Assembly (NCBI RefSeq): GCF_018732085.1
Contig: NZ_CP076103.1
Coordinates: 2,666,001-2,730,000, forward strand
DNA: 64,000 bases
Reading direction: 5' to 3'
Source of the DNA: Lysobacter capsici
GTDB taxonomy: Bacteria > Pseudomonadota > Gammaproteobacteria > Xanthomonadales > Xanthomonadaceae
The notes under the pieces were generated by a model that saw nothing but the letters and a program-made list of their open reading frames with translations, was not told the DNA's origin and ran no database searches. A program made the translations under genes and the position numbers. Shown in pieces: positions 56,253 to 64,000 of this stretch (positions are counted from its first letter, which is position 1; every line of letters begins with the position of its first letter).

Positions 56253-57023
56253 ATGAGCCTGACCAAGTTCGTTCGAATCAAGCCGATGTTCATGTCGATG
56301 GCCCTGGTGCTGGTCGGCTTCGGCAGCATGATGACGCCGCGCCCGGCGCAGGCGTTCGTGTGCTTCTGGTGCGCCACCGAGGTCACTCAATATCTGAACT
56401 TCGGTCAGCTGACCACTCAGTACGCCAAACAGTTGGATCAACTGCGCCAGCAGGTCCAGCAGTACGAGCAACAGGTTCGGCAATACCAGCAGATGGGGCT
56501 GGGCAACCTGAAGTTCGAGGGCAACAAGGGCTTCCGGGTCAATATCGCCGAGCAGTTCCCGGAGCGCGGCATCGACGAAGGTAAAGTCGAGGCCTGCGGC
56601 ACCGGCGCCAAGAACAACCCGGTCGGCCAGCAGCAGTACGGCTACTGCGTCGCCATCGTCCAGACCGAAAACCGTCGCTACAACGCGATGGTGAAGATGC
56701 TCAAGGACGTCGAGATGCGCGACAAGCAGCTTGAAAAGGCCTACAGCGATCGCGGCACCCTGTCGGGCGACACCGATCAGGGCAAGCTGCAGACCAACAG
56801 CAACTACATCGCACAGGTCCAGGCGCAGATGCAGAACGATCTGCAGAACGGCCAGTACACCATCGATGCGTATACCGCGCTGCTGACCTCGTTGAACGAG
56901 AACATGGTGCGCGCGGCCAATACCGCGCTGAAGAGCAAGAACAAGCCCTCGATTCTCGATACCGCGATCCAGGGCGCAACGCTGAAGATCGCACTGCAGG
57001 GCGCGCGGATTCGCGAGCGGTAA
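56253..57023 (+). CDS. VirB5-like minor pilin, first copy (256 aa)
   Basis: ATG 56253 with an excellent ribosome site. Signal peptide MALVLVGFGSMMTPRPAQAF. The mature protein is helical: QYAKQLDQLRQQVQQYEQQV coiled coil, then CVAIVQTENRRYNAMVKMLK and NDLQNGQYTIDAYTALLTSL. Length, position after virB4 and the coiled coil fit VirB5, a minor pilin at the pilus tip. A second copy follows 112 bp downstream. Confidence 0.78.
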   Translation: MSLTKFVRIKPMFMSMALVLVGFGSMMTPRPAQAFVCFWCATEVTQYLNFGQLTTQYAKQLDQLRQQVQQYEQQVRQYQQMGLGNLKFEGNKGFRVNIAEQFPERGIDEGKVEACGTGAKNNPVGQQQYGYCVAIVQTENRRYNAMVKMLKDVEMRDKQLEKAYSDRGTLSGDTDQGKLQTNSNYIAQVQAQMQNDLQNGQYTIDAYTALLTSLNENMVRAANTALKSKNKPSILDTAIQGATLKIALQGARIRER

Positions 57024-57135
57024 GAAGGATCTCAATCGAATCGGCAGGGATCGGATCACCGCAACCTGCCCGTTGGAACAATTGCCCGGGATCGCCCAAA
57101 ACACGATCCTTGGCCTGGTTCAGGAGCTGACCGCA

Positions 57136-57882
57136 ATGAACGTCAATCATTCCTCCAAGATGCTGCCGATGGTGCTGGCCGTCGTCGTCGCCGGCGTCGC
57201 CGCGCTGACGCCGCGCCCCGCGCAGGCGGTATTCGCCTCCGAATTCACCCAGATCGCCAACAACATCCAGCTCGGCCTGAAGTACGCTCAGCAGGTGAAG
57301 CAGTACGAAGAGCAGGTCAAGCAGTTGCAGGAACAGGTCAAGGCCTACGAGCAGATGGCGCTGGGCCAGCTGAAGTTCCAGGGGGCGGCTGGTTACCGTG
57401 AGGACATCGCTTCGCAGTTCCCCGAGCGGGATATCAATGAAGGCGTCGACAAGGCCTGCGGCAAGGAAAAGAACAATCCGGTCGCGAAGGACCAGCACAA
57501 GTACTGCATCGCGATCGTGCAGACCGAGAACCGTCGCTACAATGCGATGGTGAAGATGCTCAAGGACGTCTCCAAGCGCGACAAGGAGCTTGAAGAGGCC
57601 TACAAGGACCGCGCCAAGCTGACGGCCGACAAGGACCAGGGCAAGCTGCAGACCAACACCAACTACATCGCGGCGTTGCAGGCGCAGATGGCCAACGACG
57701 TGCAGAACGGCAAGTACATGCTCGATGCATATACCTCCATGCTGCGCAGCTTGAACGAGAACATGGTTCGCAGCGCCAACATGGCGTTGAAGAACAAGAA
57801 CAGCCCCTCGATCCTCGACACGGCGATTCAGGGCGGCGCCCTGAAGCTGGCGTTGCAGGCCGCGCGTTCGCGCGAACGGTGA
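57136..57882 (+). CDS. VirB5-like minor pilin, second copy (248 aa)
   Basis: I choose ATG 57136 (CAGGAGCTGACCGCA upstream) over an in-frame ATG at 57073. Signal peptide MVLAVVVAGVAALTPRPAQA. It is a clear paralogue of the upstream gene: shared IVQTENRRYNAMVKMLKDV, GKLQTNTNYIA and LDTAIQGGALKLALQAARS. It differs most in the first mature helix (IANNIQLGLKYAQQVKQYEE) and lost the FWC cysteine of copy one. Both could be at the pilus tip or recognise different partners. Confidence 0.78.
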   Translation: MNVNHSSKMLPMVLAVVVAGVAALTPRPAQAVFASEFTQIANNIQLGLKYAQQVKQYEEQVKQLQEQVKAYEQMALGQLKFQGAAGYREDIASQFPERDINEGVDKACGKEKNNPVAKDQHKYCIAIVQTENRRYNAMVKMLKDVSKRDKELEEAYKDRAKLTADKDQGKLQTNTNYIAALQAQMANDVQNGKYMLDAYTSMLRSLNENMVRSANMALKNKNSPSILDTAIQGGALKLALQAARSRER

Positions 57883-57992
57883 TGCGGTCGATGTGAATCG
57901 ATCGTCCGACGGGGTCGGACGGTCGGTTGGGGGCGGGGATCGGAAATCGTGGGGCCGGCAATGCAAGTCCGGCCCAAGCATACGGATGGCTT

Positions 57993-59228
57993 ATGGATAT
58001 CAGTGCACTGGGGACGGCGGGATCGTTGTTGGACTTGCTGCATTTCAAAGCAGCGGGCCTGCCGAACATGGTCTTCTTCTCGGAGATCAACGACTTCCTC
58101 GACGATGAAATCGCCGAGTTCGCGGGCAACCTGCTCAAGCGGGTGGCCTCGTTCATCGGTTTCATTTCCGCCACGGTGGTGACGCTGTGGATCATGTACC
58201 ACGGTTTCCGGATCGTGACCGGGCAGTCGCGCGAGCCGATGATGGGCCTGGTGGTCAACTCGCTGCGCGCGGTGCTGATCGTGGGCATCGCGGCGGGCAT
58301 GGCGGCCAGCGTGGGTTCCAGCTATCGCACCTTGACCGACGGCACCAATCGCGTCGTGCGCGAGTTGATGACCGGCAAGGACGATGAAGGCAGCTACGCC
58401 GATATCGACAAGGCGCTGGCGATCATGCAGGTGGCCGTGGAGGTGATCGACTCGGTCGACACCGGCGACGACCTGATCACCAACCAGGACAAGGAACGCG
58501 CGCTGCAGTTCACCGGCGTGGGCCTCGGCCTGCCGGCGATCATGGCGGCCACCGCCTTGCTGATCAACAAGATCGCCATGGCCCTGATCCTGGGGCTGGG
58601 ACCCTTCTTCATATTGTGTCTGCTGTTCGACCAGACCAAACAGCTATTCACCAAATGGCTCTTCTATGGTCTAGCGACCATGGCCTCGATGGCGTTTTTG
58701 TCGGTCATGGTCACACTAGCGATGGACATGATCATCGCCGTTGGGCTGGCGTTCTGGACAGCGGGCTGGCTGACAGGCGGTAGTCAGGAAAGCCTCACTA
58801 GCATGGCCATGCAACAAGGTGGTCTGGGCTTGGTGTTGAGCGCGCTGATCGTGACCGCGCCGCCGATGGCGGGCATGTTCTTCAACGGCATCATGGGTCA
58901 GTTCAGCCCGTTCAGTGCCTTCGGTAGCGGTGGCGGCCAAGCCGGCGCGCCGCCGACCCAGGGTGGTAATGCGGTGAATCGTTGGATGAGTGGCGGTGAC
59001 AACGCGAACCGCGCCGAGAGTGCGGGAAATCGTTCCAACGATTCACGGCCGGCTGACATGCAGATGAATCGCACGACGTCGGGTAGCTCGACCATGGCGC
59101 ACTCGGATGTAACCAAGACTTCGAATCAAGTTCAGCATAATGCGGGTCAAGTGGTTGGCAACAATGTAAATGTAGCCAACGCTGATCAAGTCAAGAATTC
59201 CGGTAAGAATCCACCGGGACCTCAATAA
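57993..59228 (+). CDS. VirB6 polytopic T4SS protein (411 aa)
   Basis: I use ATG 57993; upstream in-frame sequence is glycine-rich and not conserved-looking. At least five helices are seen, e.g. VASFIGFISATVVTLWIMYH, SLRAVLIVGIAAGMAASVGS, IAMALILGLGPFFILCLLFD, MASMAFLSVMVTLAMDMIIA and LGLVLSALIVTAPPMAGMFF. LGPFFILCLLFDQTK is typical of VirB6/TrbL. The last ~100 residues are a hydrophilic, asparagine and serine-rich tail ending KNPPGPQ. It forms part of the inner-membrane channel. Confidence 0.88.
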   Translation: MDISALGTAGSLLDLLHFKAAGLPNMVFFSEINDFLDDEIAEFAGNLLKRVASFIGFISATVVTLWIMYHGFRIVTGQSREPMMGLVVNSLRAVLIVGIAAGMAASVGSSYRTLTDGTNRVVRELMTGKDDEGSYADIDKALAIMQVAVEVIDSVDTGDDLITNQDKERALQFTGVGLGLPAIMAATALLINKIAMALILGLGPFFILCLLFDQTKQLFTKWLFYGLATMASMAFLSVMVTLAMDMIIAVGLAFWTAGWLTGGSQESLTSMAMQQGGLGLVLSALIVTAPPMAGMFFNGIMGQFSPFSAFGSGGGQAGAPPTQGGNAVNRWMSGGDNANRAESAGNRSNDSRPADMQMNRTTSGSSTMAHSDVTKTSNQVQHNAGQVVGNNVNVANADQVKNSGKNPPGPQ

Positions 59229-59252
59229 GATGTAGACAAGGAGGGGTAAACC

Positions 59253-59759
59253 ATGAAGTTCAGGTGCATAGCCGTAATAGCTCTGATGTTCTCAGGAGCT
59301 GCCTACGCCGAACAAGGTTGCCCCGATGGTCTTTATCCAGGTGGTGCCGGTCCGGGACAGTTGTGTGTGCCGATGCCCGGTTACGGGGTTTCTGGCGGCA
59401 GCTCGGGCGCTCAGGCGGCGCCAGAGCCCAACTGGGCCACGCGCTGGGGCGCCATCGCCATCGACGATGGCAGCAACGGCGGCAGCAAGTTGGGAAGGGC
59501 GGAGTCGCTCAGCAGCAAGGGCAAGGCCGAAAAAGCGGCGCTTGCCGACTGCCGCTCCAGGGGGGGGCACAAATGTACCTTGGAGCGCTCGTATCGCGAC
59601 CAGTGCGTCGCGGTAGTTTGGGGTGACACGTTGGTGTCATCCGCGAGCGCGGTAAACAGCGAAAGAGCTTCGCAACTGGCGATGGACAATTGCAGTTCGT
59701 CGACGACGAATTGCGGAGTTTATTACACCGGTTGCAGCTATCCCGAACTGGTTCAATAA
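59253..59759 (+). CDS. secreted DUF4189 protein, copy 1 of 4 (168 aa)
   Basis: ATG 59253 with AGGAGGGGTAAACC upstream, 24 bp after virB6. Signal peptide CIAVIALMFSGAAYAEQ; the mature protein starts EQGCPDGLYPGGAGPGQLCV, a cysteine-bearing segment shared by all four copies. The DUF4189 core follows: WGAIAIDDG, AEKAALADCRSRGGHKCTLE, YRDQCVAVVWGD and GVYYTGCSYPE. There are about eight cysteines, fit for periplasmic disulfides. Being next to virB6 suggests a T4SS-linked role, perhaps immunity or an accessory of the channel; unproven. Confidence 0.8.
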   Translation: MKFRCIAVIALMFSGAAYAEQGCPDGLYPGGAGPGQLCVPMPGYGVSGGSSGAQAAPEPNWATRWGAIAIDDGSNGGSKLGRAESLSSKGKAEKAALADCRSRGGHKCTLERSYRDQCVAVVWGDTLVSSASAVNSERASQLAMDNCSSSTTNCGVYYTGCSYPELVQ

Positions 59760-59783
59760 GCGTAGTTGCGACGATTCAACTTG

Positions 59784-59809
59784 AGCCGCGGCCTGGTGCC
59801 GCGGCTTTT
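59784..59809 (+). terminator. intrinsic terminator after DUF4189 copy 1
   Basis: Perfect 8-bp self-complementary arms (GCCGCGGC), extended by an A-T pair, with a CTGGT loop and TTTTG tail. It would end the virB6-DUF4189 transcript. Confidence 0.8.
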
Positions 59810-59811
59810 GT

Positions 59812-59940
59812 TTGGGCGTTAGCATTAGCAAGATTGCCGGACAGGTGCGCAGCCTCGGAGGTGTTGACGGTACTGGAGGCACCACGGCGAGTGCCGAGGT
59901 GGTTAAGACTGCCAATCCGGACAAGGTTGAACCCCAATAA
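59812..59940 (+). other. relic open frame resembling a VirB6-type tail
   Basis: From TTG 59812 to TAA 59940 an open frame of 42 residues reads SISKIAGQVRSLGGVDGTGG and ends ANPDKVEPQ. It has no ribosome site and follows a terminator. Its end (TANPD-KVEPQ then stop, then a DUF4189 gene) recalls the end of VirB6 (VANADQVKNSGK-PPGPQ). It could be the remnant of an upstream gene carried along when the virB6 end plus DUF4189 unit was duplicated. Confidence 0.35.
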
Positions 59941-59961
59941 CGATATAGGAGAGAAAAAGCC

Positions 59962-60465
59962 ATGGAACTGAGGTATCTGTGTGTATTGGCTTTGCTTTTC
60001 TCTGCAGCCGTGCAGGCTGAGCAAGGCTGCCCGGATGGGCTTTATCCGGGCGGGGCCGGTCCTGGACAGATCTGCGTGCCGATGCCGGGTTATGGCATCA
60101 ATGGATCAAGTGGCGGCACTCAAGCGGCCGAGCCGAAATGGGTGACACGTTGGGGCGCTATCGCCACCGACGACGGCAGTACCGGCGGCGGCATTCTCGG
60201 GCAGTCGGAATCGTTGAGCAGCAAGCGCAAGGCGGAGAAGGCAGCGCTCTCCGATTGCCGGGCGAAAGGTGGCAATAACTGCGCGTTGGTTCAGGCATAT
60301 CACGATCAATGCATTGCGGTTGCTTGGGGACGGTCCAGGCCGTATAGCGTGAGTGCCGAGAACAGCAAGGCGGCCTCTGAGTTTGCGATTGCGAAGTGCG
60401 GCGAATCGGACGCCAACTGCGGTATCTACTACACCGGTTGCAGCTATCCCGAACGCGTTCAGTAA
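59962..60465 (+). CDS. secreted DUF4189 protein, copy 2 of 4 (167 aa)
   Basis: ATG 59962 after AGGAGAGAAAAAGCC. Signal peptide LCVLALLFSAAVQAEQ. The same pattern as copy 1: EQGCPDGLYPGGAGPGQICV, WGAIATDDG, KAALSDCRAKGGNNCALVQA, YHDQCIAVAWGR and GIYYTGCSYPERVQ. Closest to copy 4 (both have PGYGIN and end ERVQ). Strong terminator directly after. It probably shares the fold and disulfides of the others. Confidence 0.8.
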   Translation: MELRYLCVLALLFSAAVQAEQGCPDGLYPGGAGPGQICVPMPGYGINGSSGGTQAAEPKWVTRWGAIATDDGSTGGGILGQSESLSSKRKAEKAALSDCRAKGGNNCALVQAYHDQCIAVAWGRSRPYSVSAENSKAASEFAIAKCGESDANCGIYYTGCSYPERVQ

Positions 60466-60481
60466 TGCTAAAAATCAATAC

Positions 60482-60518
60482 AAAAAAAGCCGTGACCTTT
60501 GCAGTCACGGCTTTTTTT
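60482..60518. terminator. strong bidirectional terminator after DUF4189 copy 2
   Basis: A 15-bp perfect stem, A7-GCCGTGAC/GTCACGGC-T7, with a 7-base loop. Both strands have a T-run. It isolates copy 2 from copy 3. Confidence 0.9.
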
Positions 60519-60671
60519 ATGGGCAATTGCTACGCAATTGGTCGCTGTAATTAAGTGCTGTTCCTGCATATAAAATATGAAAATAGCTCGTGAACGATCG
60601 CAGGTCGAAGCCAGTAAGCTAATTCGCCGAAAGAACGCGGGTAAACTGATCCGAAATAAAAGATCGAAAAT

Positions 60672-61184
60672 ATGATCTTGAAACGCAGCTGCCTACTTCT
60701 GCTTGTCCTGCTCTTCGTCGGAATCGCACAGGCCGAACAAGGCTGCCCGGATGGACTCTATCCCGGTGGCGCCGCTCCAGGACAGATATGTATACCAATG
60801 CCTGGCTACGGCATTGGTGGAAACGTTCCTGCCGCTGCTGCTCCGGAATCTGGGTGGAAGCTGACATGGGGTGCCGTCGCCTTGTCGTCGACTGGCGAAA
60901 TCGGCGCGATCACCGGGCAGCCGTCTGAAAGCAAAGCCAAGCGCGAAGCGCTGGCTCGTTGCGCGGGGTATGGCGGCAAGGATTGCAAGTTGAACCTTGC
61001 CTATAAGAATCAGTGTGTGGTCGTCGTATGGCCATCCGTGGCAGGGGCGTCCGCGTTCCCTCAGTCGGCGGCTTCAATTGAAGAAGCATCTGCTGTGGCG
61101 TTGCCGGCTTGCGCCGCAAAGAGCGGTGCGCAGTGCAAGATCGCTTACTCCGCTTGTACAGAGCCCGTACTTGTTGGTAATTGA
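60672..61184 (+). CDS. secreted DUF4189 protein, copy 3 of 4, most divergent (170 aa)
   Basis: ATG 60672, with only a weak ribosome site (AAGATCGAAAAT). Signal peptide LLLLVLLFVGIAQAEQ. EQGCPDGLYPGGAAPGQICI is kept, but the core differs: WKLTWGAVALSSTGEIGAIT, KREALARCAGYGGKDCKLNL, NQCVVVVWPSVAG and an end ACTEPVLVGN in place of GCSYPE. It lies alone between two terminators in an AT-rich setting, so it should have its own promoter (TATAAAAT near 60573 is a possible -10). Confidence 0.78.
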   Translation: MILKRSCLLLLVLLFVGIAQAEQGCPDGLYPGGAAPGQICIPMPGYGIGGNVPAAAAPESGWKLTWGAVALSSTGEIGAITGQPSESKAKREALARCAGYGGKDCKLNLAYKNQCVVVVWPSVAGASAFPQSAASIEEASAVALPACAAKSGAQCKIAYSACTEPVLVGN

Positions 61185-61219
61185 CGCCACATGCGATGAG
61201 ACATGGATAAGAAGTTTTC

Positions 61220-61249
61220 AAAAAAACGCGGCCAAAAGCCGCGTTTTTT
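61220..61249. terminator. strong bidirectional terminator after DUF4189 copy 3
   Basis: A perfect 12-bp stem AAAAAACGCGGC/GCCGCGTTTTTT with a 5-base loop (CAAAA). T-runs are on both strands. It separates copy 3 from copy 4. Confidence 0.9.
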
Positions 61250-61302
61250 GCGTATACAGAGCCGGGTTATAGTTTTGCTCTCGAGAACAGAGGCCCATAG
61301 CC

Positions 61303-61809
61303 GTGAAGTCAAGAAGTATCTTCGCTTTCTTGTTCTTTTTCTCAGCAGCCGTGCAAGCCGAGCAAGGCTGCCCGGATGGTCTGTATCCCGGAGGCGCGGC
61401 TCCAGCGCAGATTTGTATTCCGATGCCTGGCTACGGCATCAATGGAAACAGCGGCAACACGTCGCAAGCTGCGGAGCCTCGCTGGATGACCCGCTGGGGA
61501 GCGCTCGCCTTGGATGTCACCAGCGCTGGCGGAAGTAAGCTTGGGAGGGCAGATGGCCTAAGCAGCAAGCGGAAAGCCGAGGCGGCTGCGATCGCCGATT
61601 GCCGAGCAAGAGGTGGGCAAAACTGTGTGATTGCCCATTCCTACTATGACCAATGTGTCGCGGTCGCGTGGGGCGATGCCAGGCCGGCGATTGTGAGCGC
61701 TGTGAACAGCCAAGTGGCGTCTGCGATGGCTTTGGAAAAGTGCAATGGATCGGATGCGAGTTGCGATATGTATCACACGGGTTGCAGCTATCCGGAACGG
61801 GTTCAGTAA
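61303..61809 (+). CDS. secreted DUF4189 protein, copy 4 of 4 (168 aa)
   Basis: GTG 61303; the GTG is placed so that the signal peptide (SIFAFLFFFSAAVQAEQ) follows at once. EQGCPDGLYPGGAAPAQICI, WGALALDVTSAGGSKLGRAD, EAAAIADCRARGGQNCVIAH, YYDQCVAVAWGD and GCSYPERVQ match copies 1 and 2. No hairpin is obvious after it; it faces the leftward dnaE2 gene 54 bp away. It completes the four-gene array. Confidence 0.8.
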   Translation: MKSRSIFAFLFFFSAAVQAEQGCPDGLYPGGAAPAQICIPMPGYGINGNSGNTSQAAEPRWMTRWGALALDVTSAGGSKLGRADGLSSKRKAEAAAIADCRARGGQNCVIAHSYYDQCVAVAWGDARPAIVSAVNSQVASAMALEKCNGSDASCDMYHTGCSYPERVQ

Positions 61810-61863
61810 TCTGTAGCCTTCGGTAGGCGAGGCTAGAGGCGCGATCCGAAGCGCGAAGCCGCT

Positions 61864-64000
61864 TCAATGAAAATCCCGCGACTGCGTACTCAGACTGCCC
61901 AGCAGCGCGGTCAGGTCTTCCATGCGCGAGGCGATGATGTGCTGGACGCCGTCGACGCGTTCGAGGCGGCCGTCGATCGCCATCAGGCGCGATTCGACCA
62001 GGACCCGGCGCTGGCGTTGGGCGAGGTCGCGCCAGACCACGGCGTTGACCATGCCGTCTTCGTCTTCCAGGCTCAGGAAGGTCACGCCGCTGGAGGTTTC
62101 GGGTTGCTGGCGCACGGTCACCAGGCCGGCGAAACGCACCCGGCTGCCGTGCGCGGTCTTGTGCAGTTGCGAGGAGCGTCGGCACTGCCGCGCATGCAGG
62201 GCGCTGCGCAACAACGACAGCGGATGCCGGCCCAGGGTGGTGCCGAGCAGGGCGTAATCGGCCTGCACGTCTTCGCCGGCGGTCGGTAGCGGCAGCGCCA
62301 CCTTGGCTTCGTCGCGGGCGATACCGGCGAACAGCGGCAGTTGCGTGTCGATGCCGGCCACTGCCCAGCGCGCGCGATGACGATGGCCGGCGAGGGCGCG
62401 CAGGGCACCTGCGTCGGCGAGCAAGGCGCGCACGCGCGGGTCGATCGCCGCGCGCAGGCACAGGTCTTCGAAGTCGCGCCATGGCGCGCGCGCGCGCGCG
62501 TCGCTGATGCGATCGGCCGAGGCTTCGTCGAAGCCGCCGATCAGGCGCAGGCCCATGCGGATCGCGTGCGGATGCTTGTTGCCGCTGCCGCCCGGAATGC
62601 TTTCCAGGGTGCAGTCCCAGTCGCTGTAACGCACGTCGACCGGCAGCACGGTCACGCCGTTGCGGCGCGCGTCCTGCAGGATCTGGCCGTGGGTGTAGAA
62701 GCCCATCGGCATCGAGTTGATGATGCCGCAGGCGAAGGCGGCCGGGTGGTAGTACTTGAGCCAGCAGCTGACGTAGGCGATCAGGGCGAAGCTGGCCGCG
62801 TGCGATTCGGGGAAGCCGTAGCTGCCGAAGCCCTTGATCTGTTCGAAGATGCGATGGGCGAAGTCTTCGGTGTAGTGGTTCTTTATCATTCCCTTCAACA
62901 GTTTTTCGCGATGCGGCTCCAGGCCGCCATGTCGCTTCCAGGCCGCCATGCAGCGACGCAACTGATCGGCTTCGCCGGGCGTGTAGTCGGCCGCGACGAT
63001 GGCGATCTGCATGACCTGTTCCTGGAACAAAGGCACGCCGAGCGTCCGCGACAGCACTTTTTCCAATGCTTCCGATGGATATTCGACCGGCTCCAACTTT
63101 TTGCGGCGACGCAGGTACGGATTGACCATGTCGCCCTGAATCGGCCCGGGCCGCACGATCGCGATCTCGATCACCAGGTCGTAGAAATTCCTCGGCCTCA
63201 AACGCGGCAACATCGACATCTGCGCGCGCGATTCGATCTGGAACACGCCGACGGTGTCGGCCTCGCAGATCATGTCGTAGACCTTCTCATCGTCGTCGTG
63301 TTGCATGATCGTCGGCATGTCCAGGCCGCGAATGCCCTGGGTTTCCAGCGAGGCGAGAGTCTTGCGCACCGCGGTCAGCATGCCCAGCGCCAGGCAATCG
63401 ACCTTGAGCAGGCCCATCGCGTCGAGATCGTCCTTGTCCCACTGCACGATGGTGCGATCGTCCATCGCCGCGTTCTCGACCGGCACCAGGGTGTGCAGCG
63501 GCCGCTCGGAGATCACGAAGCCGCCCGGATGCTGCGACAGATGCCGCGGGAACGCGTTCTCGACCAGGATCGCGGTCAGCGCGAGCACATTGCGCAGCAA
63601 CGGCGATTCCGGATCGAGGCCGCGTTCGCGCAACTGTTCGGGCAGCGGTACGCCCTCGCTCCAGCGGTCCAGGGTGCGCGCGAGTTCGCTGATCTGGTCC
63701 TGCGGCATCCCCAAGGCCGCGGCGACGTTGCGGATCGCGCTGCGGCCGCGGTAGCTGATCGCCACCGCGGTCAGCGCCGCGCGCTCGCGGCCGTAGCGGG
63801 TGAAGACGTATTGCAAGACTTCTTCGCGCCGTTCGTGTTCGAAATCCACGTCGATGTCGGGCGGCTCGTTGCGCTCGACCGACATGAAGCGTTCGAACAG
63901 CATGCCCATGCGGGTCGGATCGATCTCGGTGATGCCCAGCGCATAGCACACGACCGAGTTCGCGGCCGAGCCACGGCCCTGGCACAGGATCTTCTCCGAT
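61864..64000 (-). CDS. error-prone DNA polymerase DnaE2, C-terminal part (5' end outside window)
   Basis: Leftward and open to the right edge, so about 712 residues are seen. At the edge KILCQGRGSAANSVVCYALG is the conserved DnaE active-site region, followed by PPDIDVDFEHERREEVLQYV with catalytic aspartates, then GLLKVDCLALGMLTAVRKTL, VGVFQIESRAQMSMLPRLRP, and FGSYGFPESHAASFALIAYV. The end has an OB-type domain (RFAGLVTVRQQPETSSGVTF). The short C-terminus without a tau-binding tail fits DnaE2 (ImuC), which copies damaged DNA in the SOS imuA-imuB-dnaE2 operon. LexA-controlled imuAB genes are expected upstream, beyond 64,000. Confidence 0.92.
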   Translation of the reverse strand, partial: SEKILCQGRGSAANSVVCYALGITEIDPTRMGMLFERFMSVERNEPPDIDVDFEHERREEVLQYVFTRYGRERAALTAVAISYRGRSAIRNVAAALGMPQDQISELARTLDRWSEGVPLPEQLRERGLDPESPLLRNVLALTAILVENAFPRHLSQHPGGFVISERPLHTLVPVENAAMDDRTIVQWDKDDLDAMGLLKVDCLALGMLTAVRKTLASLETQGIRGLDMPTIMQHDDDEKVYDMICEADTVGVFQIESRAQMSMLPRLRPRNFYDLVIEIAIVRPGPIQGDMVNPYLRRRKKLEPVEYPSEALEKVLSRTLGVPLFQEQVMQIAIVAADYTPGEADQLRRCMAAWKRHGGLEPHREKLLKGMIKNHYTEDFAHRIFEQIKGFGSYGFPESHAASFALIAYVSCWLKYYHPAAFACGIINSMPMGFYTHGQILQDARRNGVTVLPVDVRYSDWDCTLESIPGGSGNKHPHAIRMGLRLIGGFDEASADRISDARARAPWRDFEDLCLRAAIDPRVRALLADAGALRALAGHRHRARWAVAGIDTQLPLFAGIARDEAKVALPLPTAGEDVQADYALLGTTLGRHPLSLLRSALHARQCRRSSQLHKTAHGSRVRFAGLVTVRQQPETSSGVTFLSLEDEDGMVNAVVWRDLAQRQRRVLVESRLMAIDGRLERVDGVQHIIASRMEDLTALLGSLSTQSRDFH

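Overview
The window looks like a chromosome segment of a high-GC gammaproteobacterium of the Xanthomonadaceae, most likely Lysobacter or a close relative. The grounds are the base composition, the ccmABCDEFGHI operon, GTAG-headed palindromic repeats, a virB7-B11/B1-B4/B5/B6 gene order typical of the bacteria-killing type IV secretion systems (T4SS) of Xanthomonas, Stenotrophomonas and Lysobacter, and a dnaE2-type polymerase. The species call is inference.

Positions 1 to about 31,018 are the right-hand part of a P22-like podovirus prophage. The left end, with any integrase, lies outside the window. From left to right it holds: a leftward early operon (about 2593 down to 1) ending in a repeat-rich DUF7666 protein; a lambda-like immunity region with a repressor gene between two inverted copies of a 27-bp operator-promoter (2634-2660 and 3652-3678); a rightward early operon with a Cro-like protein, an HNH protein, DUF1376 and P-like replication proteins and RusA; a lysis cassette (M15 endolysin, membrane protein, nested Rz/Rz1 spanins); and P22-type head genes (terminase, portal, scaffold, coat, gp4, gp10). 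Next come a 2OG-Fe(II) oxygenase-like gene and a GNAT gene, three ejection proteins, a second immunity module resembling P22 immI (divergent Arc/Mnt-type repressors plus a KilA-N antirepressor), and tail-fibre genes. The right end is marked by an 18-bp sequence that looks like a tRNA 3' end, followed by a host terminator.

Positions 31,100 to 46,150 are ordinary chromosome: a methyltransferase, small conserved proteins, a DUF2214 membrane protein, three GTAG repeats spaced exactly 169 bp apart, a cysteine dioxygenase-like cupin, a MetX-family acyltransferase, the complete leftward ccmA-I operon (with a palindromic repeat pair inserted in frame in ccmH), a DUF3293 gene and a PLP aminotransferase.

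Positions 46,150 to 61,810 carry a chromosomal T4SS: virB7 (lipoprotein with an extra domain), B8, B9, B10, B11, B1, B2, B3, B4, two tandem virB5 paralogues and virB6. It is followed by four tandem paralogues of a secreted, cysteine-containing DUF4189 protein, three of them followed by strong terminators. VirD4 is not in the window. The gene order fits the contact-dependent antibacterial T4SS family, and the DUF4189 array is the least explained part of the window. The right edge cuts through a leftward dnaE2 gene.
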